Assembly: GCA_016699405.1 (NCBI GenBank)
Contig: CP064972.1
Coordinates: 1,643,501 to 1,707,500, forward strand
Length of the DNA: 64,000 bases
Direction of reading: 5' to 3'
Source of the DNA: Holophagales bacterium
GTDB taxonomy: Bacteria > Acidobacteriota > Thermoanaerobaculia > Multivoradales > JAGPDF01
Below are positions 30,336 to 39,138 of this stretch, one piece after another (within the stretch, counting starts at the first letter, position 1; every line of letters starts with the position of its first letter). The notes under the pieces are model-generated. The model ran no database searches. It saw only the letters and a program-made list of their open reading frames with translations, and was not told the DNA's origin. A program made the position numbers and the translations under genes.

Positions 30336-30998
30336 CTATGGCTGGCCCGTGGGAATGGCCAATTCCTGCACGATGGCCTCTCGGCAAAACGCTGCGATAC
30401 ACGCGTTGCGGTTGTAGGTCTCATTGTTGCAACTACCGTAACTCCTGCAGTCAATTCGACTGCCGACACTTCGGCCGTTGGCCTTGCATTCGATGATGTT
30501 GGGCTCCGGAAAGCTCATACCCCAGTCGAGGAATGGAATGGCCACAGAATCTCGCCTGATGTACAAGCGATCGACTTCCTGCCGCTTTAGGTACTGGGCA
30601 GCAACGGCCTCGCGCGAAAGATATGAGGCATCGACCGCATCGCGGCGAAGATACTGCTGATCCACCAGCTCCTTCTTCACGTAGGAGCTATCGACAGTCC
30701 GGCGAGGAATGTAGTCGCGCTCCACGACTTCGAGGGGTACGTCAGTAGTGCCGCCGCCCGTCGCCGGACTGCCCGTAGCTTCAACGGGCCAGATGCCAAG
30801 CCCTCCCGTAGCAAGCGCAAGTCCAAGGACCCCAAGCAGGAGGCGCTGTGCGACTGTGAGTTCTACAGTGATCGCCTTCGCCTGCACCCTCCCAAGTACG
30901 CTTAGGAGAAGAAGCGCCAGAGCAAGGAGGATCGCAACCGCGCCCAGCACGATCAAGAGAGTTGGGGTGGACTTCAGGAGCTGCTGTAGGACTTCCAT
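30336..30998 (-). CDS. Membrane protein with six 10-residue repeats
   Basis: The start is ATG 30998, preceded by GAGGAGG at 11 nt; the frame extends upstream into the conserved junction block and that part is not used. The 220-residue product has two hydrophobic helices near residues 13-35 and 48-65, ending GIWPVEA. Then come six consecutive decapeptides of pattern Y-[ILV]-x-[RKS]-x-x-V-[DA]-x-x (YIPRRTVDSS, YVKKELVDQQ, YLRRDAVDAS, YLSREAVAAQ, YLKRQEVDRL, YIRRDSVAIP) near residues 88-147. A Cys-rich tail follows, with five Cys. No known family is recognised. It lies alone behind a strong promoter and integron-like junction, and no co-directional partner is visible. A membrane-anchored, extracytoplasmic rod-like repeat is an inference. 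Confidence 0.7.
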   Translation of the reverse strand: MEVLQQLLKSTPTLLIVLGAVAILLALALLLLSVLGRVQAKAITVELTVAQRLLLGVLGLALATGGLGIWPVEATGSPATGGGTTDVPLEVVERDYIPRRTVDSSYVKKELVDQQYLRRDAVDASYLSREAVAAQYLKRQEVDRLYIRRDSVAIPFLDWGMSFPEPNIIECKANGRSVGSRIDCRSYGSCNNETYNRNACIAAFCREAIVQELAIPTGQP

Positions 30999-31057
30999 TG
31001 TGCTCTTGACCTCCTCGACTCTAACTGCTGTGGCCGCCGGCCACCGAGGCGCGGCGG

Positions 31058-31236
31058 CTAACTCTGTATTCGGCCCCATCCCGCCTCCTGCGTGGGTCGG
31101 CGACCATGGCGCTTCTTGCCGTGTAGCGCCGGCGGGCGGAGGGCGACGCGCGGGGCGGGAAGTCCAATGACTGGATTACTTGCGGTCAGTCTAGGAAGCT
31201 GTCTGGCGGATGTCAAGCGTGGCGTGTAGCTCCGGA
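31058..31236 (-). repeat. Conserved integron-like junction block, copy A
   Basis: A block of about 180 bp nearly repeated at 48513-48691. It runs on the minus strand from just after the decayed integrase to a GTTAG at 31062-31058. The two copies have the same length from -10 hexamer to GTTAG and then diverge completely into different genes. The inner part contains GCCGTGTA and a potential hairpin that is better formed in copy B. Confidence 0.7.
31188..31216 (-). promoter_or_regulatory. Pc-like sigma-70 promoter, copy A
   Basis: On the minus strand TTGACA (31216-31211), a 17-nt spacer and TAGACT (31193-31188) give a near-consensus promoter directed at the cassette gene ending at 30336. Both hexamers and the spacer length are identical in copy B. 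Position between integrase end and insertion junction matches a cassette promoter. Confidence 0.65.
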
Positions 31237-31252
31237 TAGAACCGCAGCGGTT

Positions 31253-31462
31253 GAGGCCATCGCCGGGTTTGCGCACGTCAGGGCTGCCGCGGTCGAGGAC
31301 GTGGGTCTGGATTAGCGCGGTGCTGACGTCGCGGTGGCCGAACAGCTCCCAGACATTGCTGATGTCGTAGCCGGCCTCGAGTAGGTGGGTTGCCAAGCTC
31401 TGTCCCAGGGTGTGGAACGAGGCCGGGTTGGCGGTCCCAACCTCTCGCACCGCGCGTTGGTT
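31253..31462 (-). pseudogene. Integron-type integrase, 3' fragment A
   Basis: The minus frame reads NQRAVREVGTANPASFHTLG, then THLLEAGYDISNVWELFGHR, DVSTALIQTHVLDRG and VRKPGDGL. This is the C-terminal catalytic segment characteristic of IntI tyrosine recombinases (HTLRHSFATHLLEAGYDIRT type). The HxxR arginine is Gly and the nucleophile Tyr is Gln (LIQTHV), so it is inactive. The upstream part is lost where a dispersed repeat begins near 31541. Confidence 0.75.
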
Positions 31463-31540
31463 CGTACGCTGCGCGCAAATCGTGGAGGTGGTGGCGCGGA
31501 CGCTGCCGGCGATCGGCTCCCGCGAAGAGTGCGGTGCAAG

Positions 31541-31623
31541 GGTGACGTGCCACCCGAGTGTCCGATCGCCGAGGCGGCCTAGCGTCGTCTTGGAATCTCG
31601 GACATGACTCAGGGCTCTCCGCC
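31541..31623 (+). repeat. Dispersed repeat, GTGCCACCCGAG family, copy 1
   Basis: Shares GTGCCACCCGAG, then GATCGCCG, GTCGTCTTGGAATC and CAGGGCTCTCC in the same order with copies at 31633 and 45698. It directly follows copy-like sequence and truncates the integrase fragment. Confidence 0.6.
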
Positions 31624-31632
31624 TTCCCCAGG

Positions 31633-31856
31633 GACGAGGTGCCACCCGAGTTCAAGATCGCCGCGACGGCCCAGAGTCGTCTCGGAATCTTGGACCTGAG
31701 TCAGGCCTCTCCGCGGAGGAGGATCGTATCCTCTTCGAGCGGAGTCGTGAGGTCGCCGTGCTGAGAACGAGACTGAGCCTTCGGGCGACGCCCGTCGAAG
31801 GGCGCGAGAGGGCTCTCTTGCGCAGCCTTCGGCCGCAGCAGGCATTGGTGCAGACG
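31633..31856 (+). repeat. Dispersed repeat of about 220 bp, copy 2
   Basis: It starts GACGAGGTGCCACCCGAG and continues with strong similarity to 45698-45921, including CCCGTCGAAGGGCGCGAGAG and GGCTCTCTTGCGCAGCCTTC. Its last 90 bp or so supply the artificial N-terminus of orphan Rhs module 2. Confidence 0.65.
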
Positions 31857-34800
31857 ACGCGCTTCGAGATCGACGCACTGAACCGGGTGACGCGGATCGT
31901 CGACCCGCCGGCGGCAGGGACGTCGCGTCGGTTCACCTACGATGCGATCGGCAACGTGGTCGAGGAGGTCGACCGTCGCGGGATCGCGACCCGGACGAGC
32001 GTCGACCGGGAGAACCGTCCGACGGCAAGGACCCGCGCCGGCCTCGAGCTCGAGCGGGTGGAGTACGACGAGGCGGGCAACCGCCTCTTCGTCACCGACG
32101 CCAACGGCAACACCACCGGCTTCCTCTGGGACGAGCGCAACCTCCTGCTACAGGAGAACCGGCCGCTCGCGGCGATCACCCGGCACGTCCTCGACGACGT
32201 GGGTGACCGCGTCGAGACGGTCGACCCGGAAGGGCACCGGTCGCACTTCGCCTACGACCTGCGCCGGCGGCAGACGAGCGCCACGAATGGCGCCGGCGAG
32301 CGGACGAGCTTCTGCTACGACGGCGTCGGCAACCGGACGGGGATGCGGCGCCCGAAGAGCGCGGCGAGCGGCGATCCGTGCGTGCCCGGCCCGGGTGGCT
32401 GGAGCTACCGGTACGACGGTGCCCACCGCCTGAGCGGGGTGACGGACCCGCTAGGCCACGAGACGACGTACGGCTACGACGGCAACGGCAACCGCACCGT
32501 TCAACGCGACGCCAACGGCCATACGACGAGCTTCGTCTACGACGCGCTCGATCGTCTGGCGAGCAAGACCTACCCCGACGCGGCGGTCGAGACCTACGGC
32601 TACGACCCGAACGGCAATCGCACGACGCTCGTCGATGCGAAGGGGCAGCCCTTCGCTTTCACCTACGACGCGCTCGATCGGCTGACGACCGAGACGCTGC
32701 CGAATCCGTCGCCACCGACGGGCGACGAGCTGACGAGCCGGGTCACCACGCACGACGCCAACGGCAACGTCACGAGCGTCGCCGAGCAGTACTCGAGCTC
32801 CGGCGCGGCGCTCGTGACGACGAGCTACGACGACTTCGACCGTCCGCTCGCGACGACGAACCGCTACGGCGAGACGACGACGCTCACCTACGACGCCAAC
32901 GGCAACCGCCGGAGCGTGCGGGACTCCGACGGACAGGTGACGAGCTACGCCTACGACGCGCTCAACCGCCTCGTCTCGCAGACCGGGGCGGGCGGGGTGA
33001 CGACGTCGGAGTACTTCAAGAGCTCGCTGCTGAAGACGCGGACCTACCCGAACGGCGCGAGCGCGACGCACGGCTACGACGCGGCGAATCGCCTGACCCG
33101 CCTCGACAACCGCCAGAACAGCGCGCTCGTCGCCTCGTGGGCCTACGCCTACGACGCCAACGGCAACCGCACCGAGCAGGTCGAGACCAACGGCGGCGCG
33201 CCGGAGACGACGAGCTACACGTACGACGCGGCGGATCGATTGATCGAGGTGGCTTACCCGGAGAAGACGGTCTCCACGACGCTCGACCCGGTCGGCAACC
33301 GGCTGACCGAGGTGACGACCGACGCGAGCCACACGACGACGAGCGCGAAGACGTACGCCTACGACATCCGGGATCGCCTGCTCTCGACCGTCGACAGCGT
33401 TGCGCCGGCGAACAACGCCACCTTCACCTGGGACGCCAACGGCAACCAGACGGGCAAGAGCGAAGGCGGCGTCCAGCACGGCTTCCTCTTCGACGCGCTC
33501 GATCGCCTGATCGAAGTCCAACGCAACGGACTGCTCCTCGAGCGCTACACCTTCGACCCGTCCGGGTACCGGATCCGCAAGGCGGGTCCGGACGGGATCT
33601 TCCGCTACGTCCGCGACGACGGAGCGATCCTGCAGCAGACCGACGACGCCGGGACGACGCTGGTGCGCTACGAGTGGGGCGGCGACCGCCTGGTGGCGAT
33701 GCACCCGGCAACCGGCCAGCGAAGCTTCTCCCTCTTCGACGGCCTGGGCTCGCTGACCGCCTGGAGCCAGACCGACGGCTCCCTCTCCCTCCGCCGCAGC
33801 TTCGACGCCTGGGGCAACCTCCGCCACTCGACCGGCACCACCCTCGCGCCCTTCGCCTTCACCGGCCACGAGCTCGACGCGGCGACCGGGCTGACTTACG
33901 CCAAGGCGCGCTTCCTCGACACGGAGGTGGGGAGGTTTCTCAGCGAGGACCCGATCCTCGGCGAGGCGAACACGCCGCCCTCGCTGCACCGGTATCTCTA
34001 CGCGTACGGGAATCCGACCTTCTACACGGATCCGCTTGGGCTCTATAGCTGGAACGAGTTCAAGCAGGACGTGGCGTTCGCCGTGGATGTCTACGTCGAA
34101 ACGCAGAAAGGCATGTGGGATCCGCGCAACGCGGGCAAGAACGCCCAGCGAGCGCTCGGCGGAGCCATCGGCGCCGGGAAGTTCGTGGGCGAGACTGTGG
34201 CGAGCGGAGCGAGCCTGGCCCTCGACACCGGGCTCGTGGCAGCAGTCGTGCCAGGCGCTCGCCAGCGAAACGTCGACCGGCTCAAAGCACTCGAAAACTT
34301 CGTCTCCCACCCAGTGCAGACGGTCGTCAGCGCCCACGAGCAGGCGATCGCCCGGATCGAAGAACACGAGGCTAAAGGCGAGTACATCAAGTCCGGCATC
34401 GTGGGCGGCGAGCTCGGAGCCTCGGACGCGGCGGCGGTGATCGGTGGCGCCGAAGCGGGCGTGGCGGTGGCGCGAGGCGCTGCCCGGCTCGCGACGCGTG
34501 CTCTTTCGGTCGATTTCGCTGGGGTCGAAGTCGGCCTTGGAGAGGGGGCCGTGGGCGCGGTCGAGGACCTGGCGCCGAAATTCGAGCCACCGGTGGGTGC
34601 CTCTCAAGCGGTCAGGGTGAGGGGCGTCGGGATCGGCGAAAGCGCGACGGGAGCCGTCGAAGTGGCGGAGGTGCAGGTCACGCGCGGCGTGTCGGCTGAG
34701 GTGAGTGCTGGTGTGGGTGGAGCCGCGCCCGTCCGAGCCGGTCAGTTCGGGGAGAGTGTCGGGACGCGTGTCTCTGGATTGCCGAAGAATACACGTCGTA

Positions 34801-35075
34801 TCCCCAGTGCAAGTGGCAAGCGCGAGTATCGTATCCCTGACCACATGGACGAAGCTGAGCGGTTCATCCAGGAAGACAAGGCTGTCGGATCGCAGTACCT
34901 GTCCAGCCAACTCTTGGACTACAAGGCTCATGTTCTGCGCGCCGGAGGAGCTGGGCGCGTTCAGATTCTGATCGATGAAACGGCTGAGATAACGAGATCT
35001 CTACTTCGGGAACACCTAAACCCGGGAAGCCCGATCAAGCTGAAGGCCGATAAGCTACGCTCACCCAGGAAATAG
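31758..35075 (+). CDS. Orphan Rhs core plus REase-fold toxin tip 2
   Basis: The frame opens at GTG 31758 inside a dispersed repeat. The first 31 residues are unrelated to Rhs and there is no signal peptide, so this is probably a silent module rather than an independently secreted protein. Rhs homology runs from residue 32 to about 755 and ends YGNPTFYTDPLGLYSWNEFK. A glycine/alanine-rich pre-toxin region spans about 760-945. The last 100 residues form the tip, with REYRIPDHMDEAERFIQEDK: Asp1028, Glu1039 and Lys1041 fit a PD-(D/E)xK arrangement, followed by SSQLLDYKAHVLRAGGAGRV. This strongly resembles the restriction-endonuclease-fold toxins (Tox-REase-7 type) found at Rhs and RHS-like tips. 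The likely immunity gene starts 9 nt after the stop. Confidence 0.85.
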   Translation: MLRTRLSLRATPVEGRERALLRSLRPQQALVQTTRFEIDALNRVTRIVDPPAAGTSRRFTYDAIGNVVEEVDRRGIATRTSVDRENRPTARTRAGLELERVEYDEAGNRLFVTDANGNTTGFLWDERNLLLQENRPLAAITRHVLDDVGDRVETVDPEGHRSHFAYDLRRRQTSATNGAGERTSFCYDGVGNRTGMRRPKSAASGDPCVPGPGGWSYRYDGAHRLSGVTDPLGHETTYGYDGNGNRTVQRDANGHTTSFVYDALDRLASKTYPDAAVETYGYDPNGNRTTLVDAKGQPFAFTYDALDRLTTETLPNPSPPTGDELTSRVTTHDANGNVTSVAEQYSSSGAALVTTSYDDFDRPLATTNRYGETTTLTYDANGNRRSVRDSDGQVTSYAYDALNRLVSQTGAGGVTTSEYFKSSLLKTRTYPNGASATHGYDAANRLTRLDNRQNSALVASWAYAYDANGNRTEQVETNGGAPETTSYTYDAADRLIEVAYPEKTVSTTLDPVGNRLTEVTTDASHTTTSAKTYAYDIRDRLLSTVDSVAPANNATFTWDANGNQTGKSEGGVQHGFLFDALDRLIEVQRNGLLLERYTFDPSGYRIRKAGPDGIFRYVRDDGAILQQTDDAGTTLVRYEWGGDRLVAMHPATGQRSFSLFDGLGSLTAWSQTDGSLSLRRSFDAWGNLRHSTGTTLAPFAFTGHELDAATGLTYAKARFLDTEVGRFLSEDPILGEANTPPSLHRYLYAYGNPTFYTDPLGLYSWNEFKQDVAFAVDVYVETQKGMWDPRNAGKNAQRALGGAIGAGKFVGETVASGASLALDTGLVAAVVPGARQRNVDRLKALENFVSHPVQTVVSAHEQAIARIEEHEAKGEYIKSGIVGGELGASDAAAVIGGAEAGVAVARGAARLATRALSVDFAGVEVGLGEGAVGAVEDLAPKFEPPVGASQAVRVRGVGIGESATGAVEVAEVQVTRGVSAEVSAGVGGAAPVRAGQFGESVGTRVSGLPKNTRRIPSASGKREYRIPDHMDEAERFIQEDKAVGSQYLSSQLLDYKAHVLRAGGAGRVQILIDETAEITRSLLREHLNPGSPIKLKADKLRSPRK
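31851..34590 (+). repeat. Rhs core direct repeat, copy 2
   Basis: Collinear with copy 1 for 2.1 kb, and with copy 3 (40591-43330, offset 8,740) for 2.74 kb, including a shared pre-toxin region starting GLYSWNEFK and ending VEDLAPKF. Long direct identity makes deletion or tip-swapping by homologous recombination possible. Confidence 0.9.
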
Positions 35076-35083
35076 GGGGCCTT

Positions 35084-35623
35084 ATGGAGTTGGAGCAAGC
35101 CCTTAGTTGTGAGAGGAGAATCGAAACTTGCGATCCGGCGCTCGACGATCCAAGGCAGATCGCCGAGGCGGTGATCGAACTGTGCCGATACTGGGAACGA
35201 TCGTTTCGGAGTGTGGAGATGGAGGGACAGCTCGGAGCCCCGGACTGGATGGGTTACGAACTCCGAATTTGGAGGTTAGGCGAGTCACTCCGACTCTTCT
35301 GCAAGAAAAGGGGTTGGCGGGGGAATGGGCCAATACTGGAGGCCGCGACTTCGTTGATTGCGCGGCCAGAGTATGGGAAGGGAAGACAGTCCGTTGCCTT
35401 GCTTGTTGGCGAAATGGGTGGTGTCGACTACTCGGCGGCACTGGGACGCGCGATCGACGACCCTGAGATCTGTGGTCATGCGATCAAGGCCCTCACAAAA
35501 CTACGGGTTGCAGGCTTCGCCAGCCAAGTTGCTGCCGTCCAGGCCCGCGAAGCGGGTTGGGTGAGGAGGGCGGCGAGAAAGTACCTTGAGGTCGTGGGCC
35601 ATTCGCCATCCGTTGCTCCCTGA
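35084..35623 (+). CDS. Putative immunity protein for Rhs toxin 2
   Basis: Starts at ATG 35084, 8 nt after the toxin stop, with AGGGGG upstream. The 179-residue product is helical-looking; the second half (ALLVGEMGGVDYSAALGRAI, HAIKALTKLRVAGFASQVAA) reads like two or three HEAT-type helical hairpins. HEAT-like repeats are common in bacterial immunity proteins. The toxin pairing is inferred from adjacency only. Confidence 0.65.
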   Translation: MELEQALSCERRIETCDPALDDPRQIAEAVIELCRYWERSFRSVEMEGQLGAPDWMGYELRIWRLGESLRLFCKKRGWRGNGPILEAATSLIARPEYGKGRQSVALLVGEMGGVDYSAALGRAIDDPEICGHAIKALTKLRVAGFASQVAAVQAREAGWVRRAARKYLEVVGHSPSVAP

Positions 35624-35836
35624 GCGACATCTAGACAGGACCTGTTGCGAAGGGCCGGTCGCAAGGTCGGCCGACTGAAGCTCTCCCCAGTCGAGTAGGG
35701 TGCGAATCGCACCACAGGCGAAGGTTGAGTTCGGAAGCGCTACGCATGTGCGAAGGTCCGGAAGGTGGGCCGGAGCGAGCCAGAGATTGCCACCTTGGTT
35801 TCAAGGCATGCAGAGGCGGCATAGGATCGACTCACC

Positions 35837-37009
35837 ATGTACCGAACCTACTCGGTGAGTGCGAGCGGTCGGCAGCCCCTGTTGGATTTCATGTTGGAAG
35901 GGTTGCAGCTGGCGGGCTGCCGGATTCTGCGGTGCTCGGTCGCGAATGAAGCGCCGTTTCGAATCACCTTCGAGACTGCGCTCGGCGAGCGAATGGGGAT
36001 TGTCGCGTACGCCTTCCTCGCCAACTCCAGACTCACTCGCAACCGACCGGCCGACGAGCATCGGTTTCAGGTGAAGTACGGCTCAAAGGACGGCAAGCGG
36101 CACGAGATATGGCAGGACCCCTACGAGCTGTACACAACGCTCTTCCTCGGCATCAACCCCGAGCGCGGCTATTTCGTGGCCGCCGATCCAGTGCTTCACA
36201 GTCCGACGCGGTTCTTCATCTCGGTCGAGCTCAAAGAGGCGAACGTCGAGGAGGCGCTCGCGCAGCGGTGGTGCTCATGGGAGCGGTCCAAGCGCAGCCG
36301 GGCCGGTATTGAGGATCCGGTCGAAGTCCTAATCGGCGGAACGAAGGCGTCGTTTCTGCGCTTGGTGCGCTTTGAGCAAGCGGCGAGGGGTCTGGCTCCG
36401 GGGCATCGCCAGTTGCTGGCTGAGAAGGTCGTTCAGCCCGCGCCTGCAGTCGCGGGTTCGGGTACGGAGATTGTCTTGCCCGCCGCCACCCGACATGCCC
36501 TGGCCGAGGAATTCGAGCTCAGCGAGCCCCAGATTCTCGATCTGATCGGAAGCGCGCCACGCCTCAAGATGGCGGTGCGAGGTTGGGTGGCGGAGGAGCA
36601 TCTTTTCCGCCAACTGAGCCGCGTCAAGGGAGTTGTTGAGCTCGAGCGACTCGAGGAGGAAGGTGGGCCGGATATCTCGCTCCGTTATCGGGGTAGCCGG
36701 CGGCTGACGATCGAGTGCAAGAACGTGCTGCGCAAGCCTGGAAAAGACGGGGAGATCCGACTCGACTTCCAGCGAACCCGCTCGTCGAAGGCGGATCCCT
36801 GCTCACGATTCTACTCGCCGACGGAATTCGACTTGATCGCAGCGTGCCTGCACTCACGAACTGAGGAGTGGGAGTTCCGCTACAGCCAGCCGCGGCAGCT
36901 CGACCCGCACAAGAGCTGCAGCGGTCGACTGAGCAACTCCGTGCGCATCGATCACCGCTGGATAGCTGATGCGGCGAGCGCACTTGCGGACGCAAGTCGA
37001 GCCGGTTAG
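35837..37009 (+). CDS. Type II restriction endonuclease, PD-(D/E)xK
   Basis: The 390-residue product begins MYRTYSVSASGRQPLLDFML. Its N-terminal half includes HRFQVKYGSKDGKRHEIWQD, a region seen in methylase-associated restriction enzymes. The C-terminal half has the nuclease site: GPDISLRYRG (Asp279) and LTIECKN (Glu293, Lys295). It converges on a C5 cytosine methyltransferase with a 13-bp gap and a Vsr gene lies beyond, so the three form a restriction-modification-repair set. Recognition sequence unknown. About 210 bp of unassigned sequence separates it from the preceding immunity gene. Confidence 0.75.
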   Translation: MYRTYSVSASGRQPLLDFMLEGLQLAGCRILRCSVANEAPFRITFETALGERMGIVAYAFLANSRLTRNRPADEHRFQVKYGSKDGKRHEIWQDPYELYTTLFLGINPERGYFVAADPVLHSPTRFFISVELKEANVEEALAQRWCSWERSKRSRAGIEDPVEVLIGGTKASFLRLVRFEQAARGLAPGHRQLLAEKVVQPAPAVAGSGTEIVLPAATRHALAEEFELSEPQILDLIGSAPRLKMAVRGWVAEEHLFRQLSRVKGVVELERLEEEGGPDISLRYRGSRRLTIECKNVLRKPGKDGEIRLDFQRTRSSKADPCSRFYSPTEFDLIAACLHSRTEEWEFRYSQPRQLDPHKSCSGRLSNSVRIDHRWIADAASALADASRAG

Positions 37010-37022
37010 TTCGCCCCTTGCC

Positions 37023-38294
37023 TTAGATCCCGCTCGCAGCGAGCGGCAGTCGGAGGAGGGGCGGCTCACCTCGTCCGGTCTCTTCGGCCTGTCTGCCTCT
37101 CTGCTGCGCGGCGTAGCCCAGACCCGTGCCGGGGTGAGCCTCGTGCTCGCCGACTAGGTCGCGGAAGGCGCGCGGTACGGGGCGTACACGCTCGGGAGCA
37201 GGAATCGGGCGACGTGGAGCCGGTAGCAGCGTGGCGCGCGAGTCCACACGCTGGCCGAGGAGCTGGCGCCGGATGGATCGCGCGAGAAGCTCTGCAAGAG
37301 CGGATGGCACAGCATTGCCAACTTGGCGCTGCACCGACTGCACGGTTCCCAGCACGTTGTAATCGTCAGGCATTGTCTGGATACGGCAAAGCTCACGGGC
37401 CGAGAGCCGGCGATTTGTCCAGTGAAACGGCCCGATTGCCGGCCCGGGCTGAGCCTGGATCGTCCATGCCGGACGGTCCTTGGCGAGCTTCAAGAGAAAG
37501 CTCCAGTAGCGGCGCCGCCAGCCGAACAGGGGCAAGCCGCCTCCGCGTTCGGTGTGCCAAAGGTAGTTTTCCCCTTCGGGGATGGAGGGCAGGAGCGGTG
37601 CCCACTTGCCACGAGCCCGTAGCTCGGTCCGGTCCTCGTCGTCGAGATCGCCCAAGGCATCCCAGGCGGTGGCGTACGGATTGAGCACGCCAGGCAGCGT
37701 CTCGCCTTCACCGTGGGTAGGCTGCGGGAAGGCAAACTCGGCTCCGTCGCGCGCGCCGATCACGAAGACTCGCTCGCGCAGCTGGGGAACGCCGTAGTCT
37801 GCGGCGTTGAGCTTGGCAACCGTGACCGCGTACTCAGTCCCGCGCTCGCGATTGATCCTGCGGATGCCGCGCTCGAGTAGATCAAGCCCCTCGCTCTTCT
37901 TGCGGTAGGCGAGGCCAGGTACGTTTTCGAGAAGGAAGGTCCGAGGCAGCGTATCGCGCAGGACGCGCAGGTAGGCGCCGAGTGTACCCGAGCGGGGGTC
38001 ATCGAGCCGCAGCGTGTCGCCCGATGCCCAGTAGCCAGCCTTCGAGAACGGCTGGCAGGGCGGACCGCCGATCAATGCGTCGGCTTCACCCTCTGCCAGT
38101 CTTCCCGAGCTGAGGATCTCGGCCGAGGGAATCGTGTGGATGTCGCGGTCGAGAACGGGCCAGCTGCGGTTGGCACGAAGCGTGGCGACCGCTTCGCGAT
38201 CCATCTCGATCGCCACTGCGGTCGTGAAGCCCGCGGCTTCGAAACCCAGATCGAGGCCTCCTGCGCCGGTGTAGAGACTGATCAACCTGGGCAT
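37023..38294 (-). CDS. dcm: DNA (cytosine-5) methyltransferase
   Basis: The start is ATG 38294, giving MPRLISLYTGAGGLDLGFE (motif I) at the usual distance; an in-frame TTG at 38315 is less likely. Catalytic motif IV is GGPPCQPFS, motif VI is LLENVPGL, motif VIII is QLRERVFVIGAR, and a C-terminal RLSARELCRIQTMPDDY and VGNAVPSALAELLARSI match motifs IX-X. The product has 423 residues, normal for the family. It would methylate the site cut by the convergent restriction enzyme; the target sequence cannot be read from the protein by eye. Confidence 0.9.
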   Translation of the reverse strand: MPRLISLYTGAGGLDLGFEAAGFTTAVAIEMDREAVATLRANRSWPVLDRDIHTIPSAEILSSGRLAEGEADALIGGPPCQPFSKAGYWASGDTLRLDDPRSGTLGAYLRVLRDTLPRTFLLENVPGLAYRKKSEGLDLLERGIRRINRERGTEYAVTVAKLNAADYGVPQLRERVFVIGARDGAEFAFPQPTHGEGETLPGVLNPYATAWDALGDLDDEDRTELRARGKWAPLLPSIPEGENYLWHTERGGGLPLFGWRRRYWSFLLKLAKDRPAWTIQAQPGPAIGPFHWTNRRLSARELCRIQTMPDDYNVLGTVQSVQRQVGNAVPSALAELLARSIRRQLLGQRVDSRATLLPAPRRPIPAPERVRPVPRAFRDLVGEHEAHPGTGLGYAAQQRGRQAEETGRGEPPLLRLPLAASGI

Positions 38295-38375
38295 TGGCGG
38301 GACCGTGAAAGGCAATCTAGCACGCAGCCTTGAGCGTCCATTTACGCCGTGTTTATGCCATGCGAGGGGAGTTTG

Positions 38376-38834
38376 TCAAGTGCCTCTCGCGGGTCCTACT
38401 GCTCTGAGAACCTGGGTCACTACACCGGTGGCGTCGGCCAGGATTTCGGACTCCCAGAAGCGTAGGACAGTCCAACCATCCGCTCGAAGCTGCGCCTCCT
38501 GCTGTCGATCGCGTTCAATGTTGCGGCGGACCTTGGCGATCCAATAGTCGGCATTCGATCCAGAACGAAGCTTCTCATGGCGTGCCGGCCAGTCCTTGCC
38601 ATGCCAGAAGTCGCCGTCGCAGAAGACCACGACACGAGCCCGTGTAAACACGATGTCTGGTCGTCCGGGCAGTGTCCCTACGTCCTTGCGGTAGCGACAA
38701 CCCGCCTGCCAAAGGAGGCGGCGCAATAGGAGCTCAGGCCGTGTGTCGGTCTTGGCGCTCGAACCACGCGCGGCCGCGCTTGCCCGTGGGGAGGCGGCGA
38801 GCCGACCGAGGAAGCTAGGCGAAGTCCGTTTCAT
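38376..38834 (-). CDS. vsr: Very short patch repair endonuclease
   Basis: The start is ATG 38834 (MKRTSPSFLGRLAASPRAS), giving 152 residues, the usual Vsr length; the frame extends 61 codons upstream but that part has no family similarity. Family marks: KTDTRPELLLRRLLWQAGCR, GRPDIVFTRARVVVFCDGDF and WHGKDWPARH, with the metal-binding Asp in PDIVF. It nicks T:G mismatches made by deamination of 5-methylcytosine, and accompanies C5 methylases such as the one 81 bp downstream. It is transcribed in the same direction as that methylase. Confidence 0.85.
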   Translation of the reverse strand: MKRTSPSFLGRLAASPRASAAARGSSAKTDTRPELLLRRLLWQAGCRYRKDVGTLPGRPDIVFTRARVVVFCDGDFWHGKDWPARHEKLRSGSNADYWIAKVRRNIERDRQQEAQLRADGWTVLRFWESEILADATGVVTQVLRAVGPARGT

Positions 38835-39138
38835 CCTGAAGATGAGGCTTCTCCACGGCGCCAAGACGGCGCTCGGGCCGCGCGACTCCGCAAGGTTATC
38901 GGATGACACTTTCCAGGCGGGAGCGCAGCCAGGACGACCTGATGCCGAGTCTTGCCAGGGGATTCCGCAAGCCTGGATGTCATGCGGCACCGCGGCGATT
39001 TCTCCGCTTCGGGTCATGAGCCGGCATTGCGCGTGGCCTCCTCGTCCTCAGGCTCACCGCACCTTGCTCGTCACAGCGTTCATGTCTCGGCTCGCAGTTC
39101 CCTTGGACCGGGTTGGGTTGATCTTACGTGAGCCTCCT

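Noticed and set aside
36624..36995. Minus-strand small frame inside the restriction gene
   Set aside because: No family match; the plus frame carries the D...ECK nuclease site.
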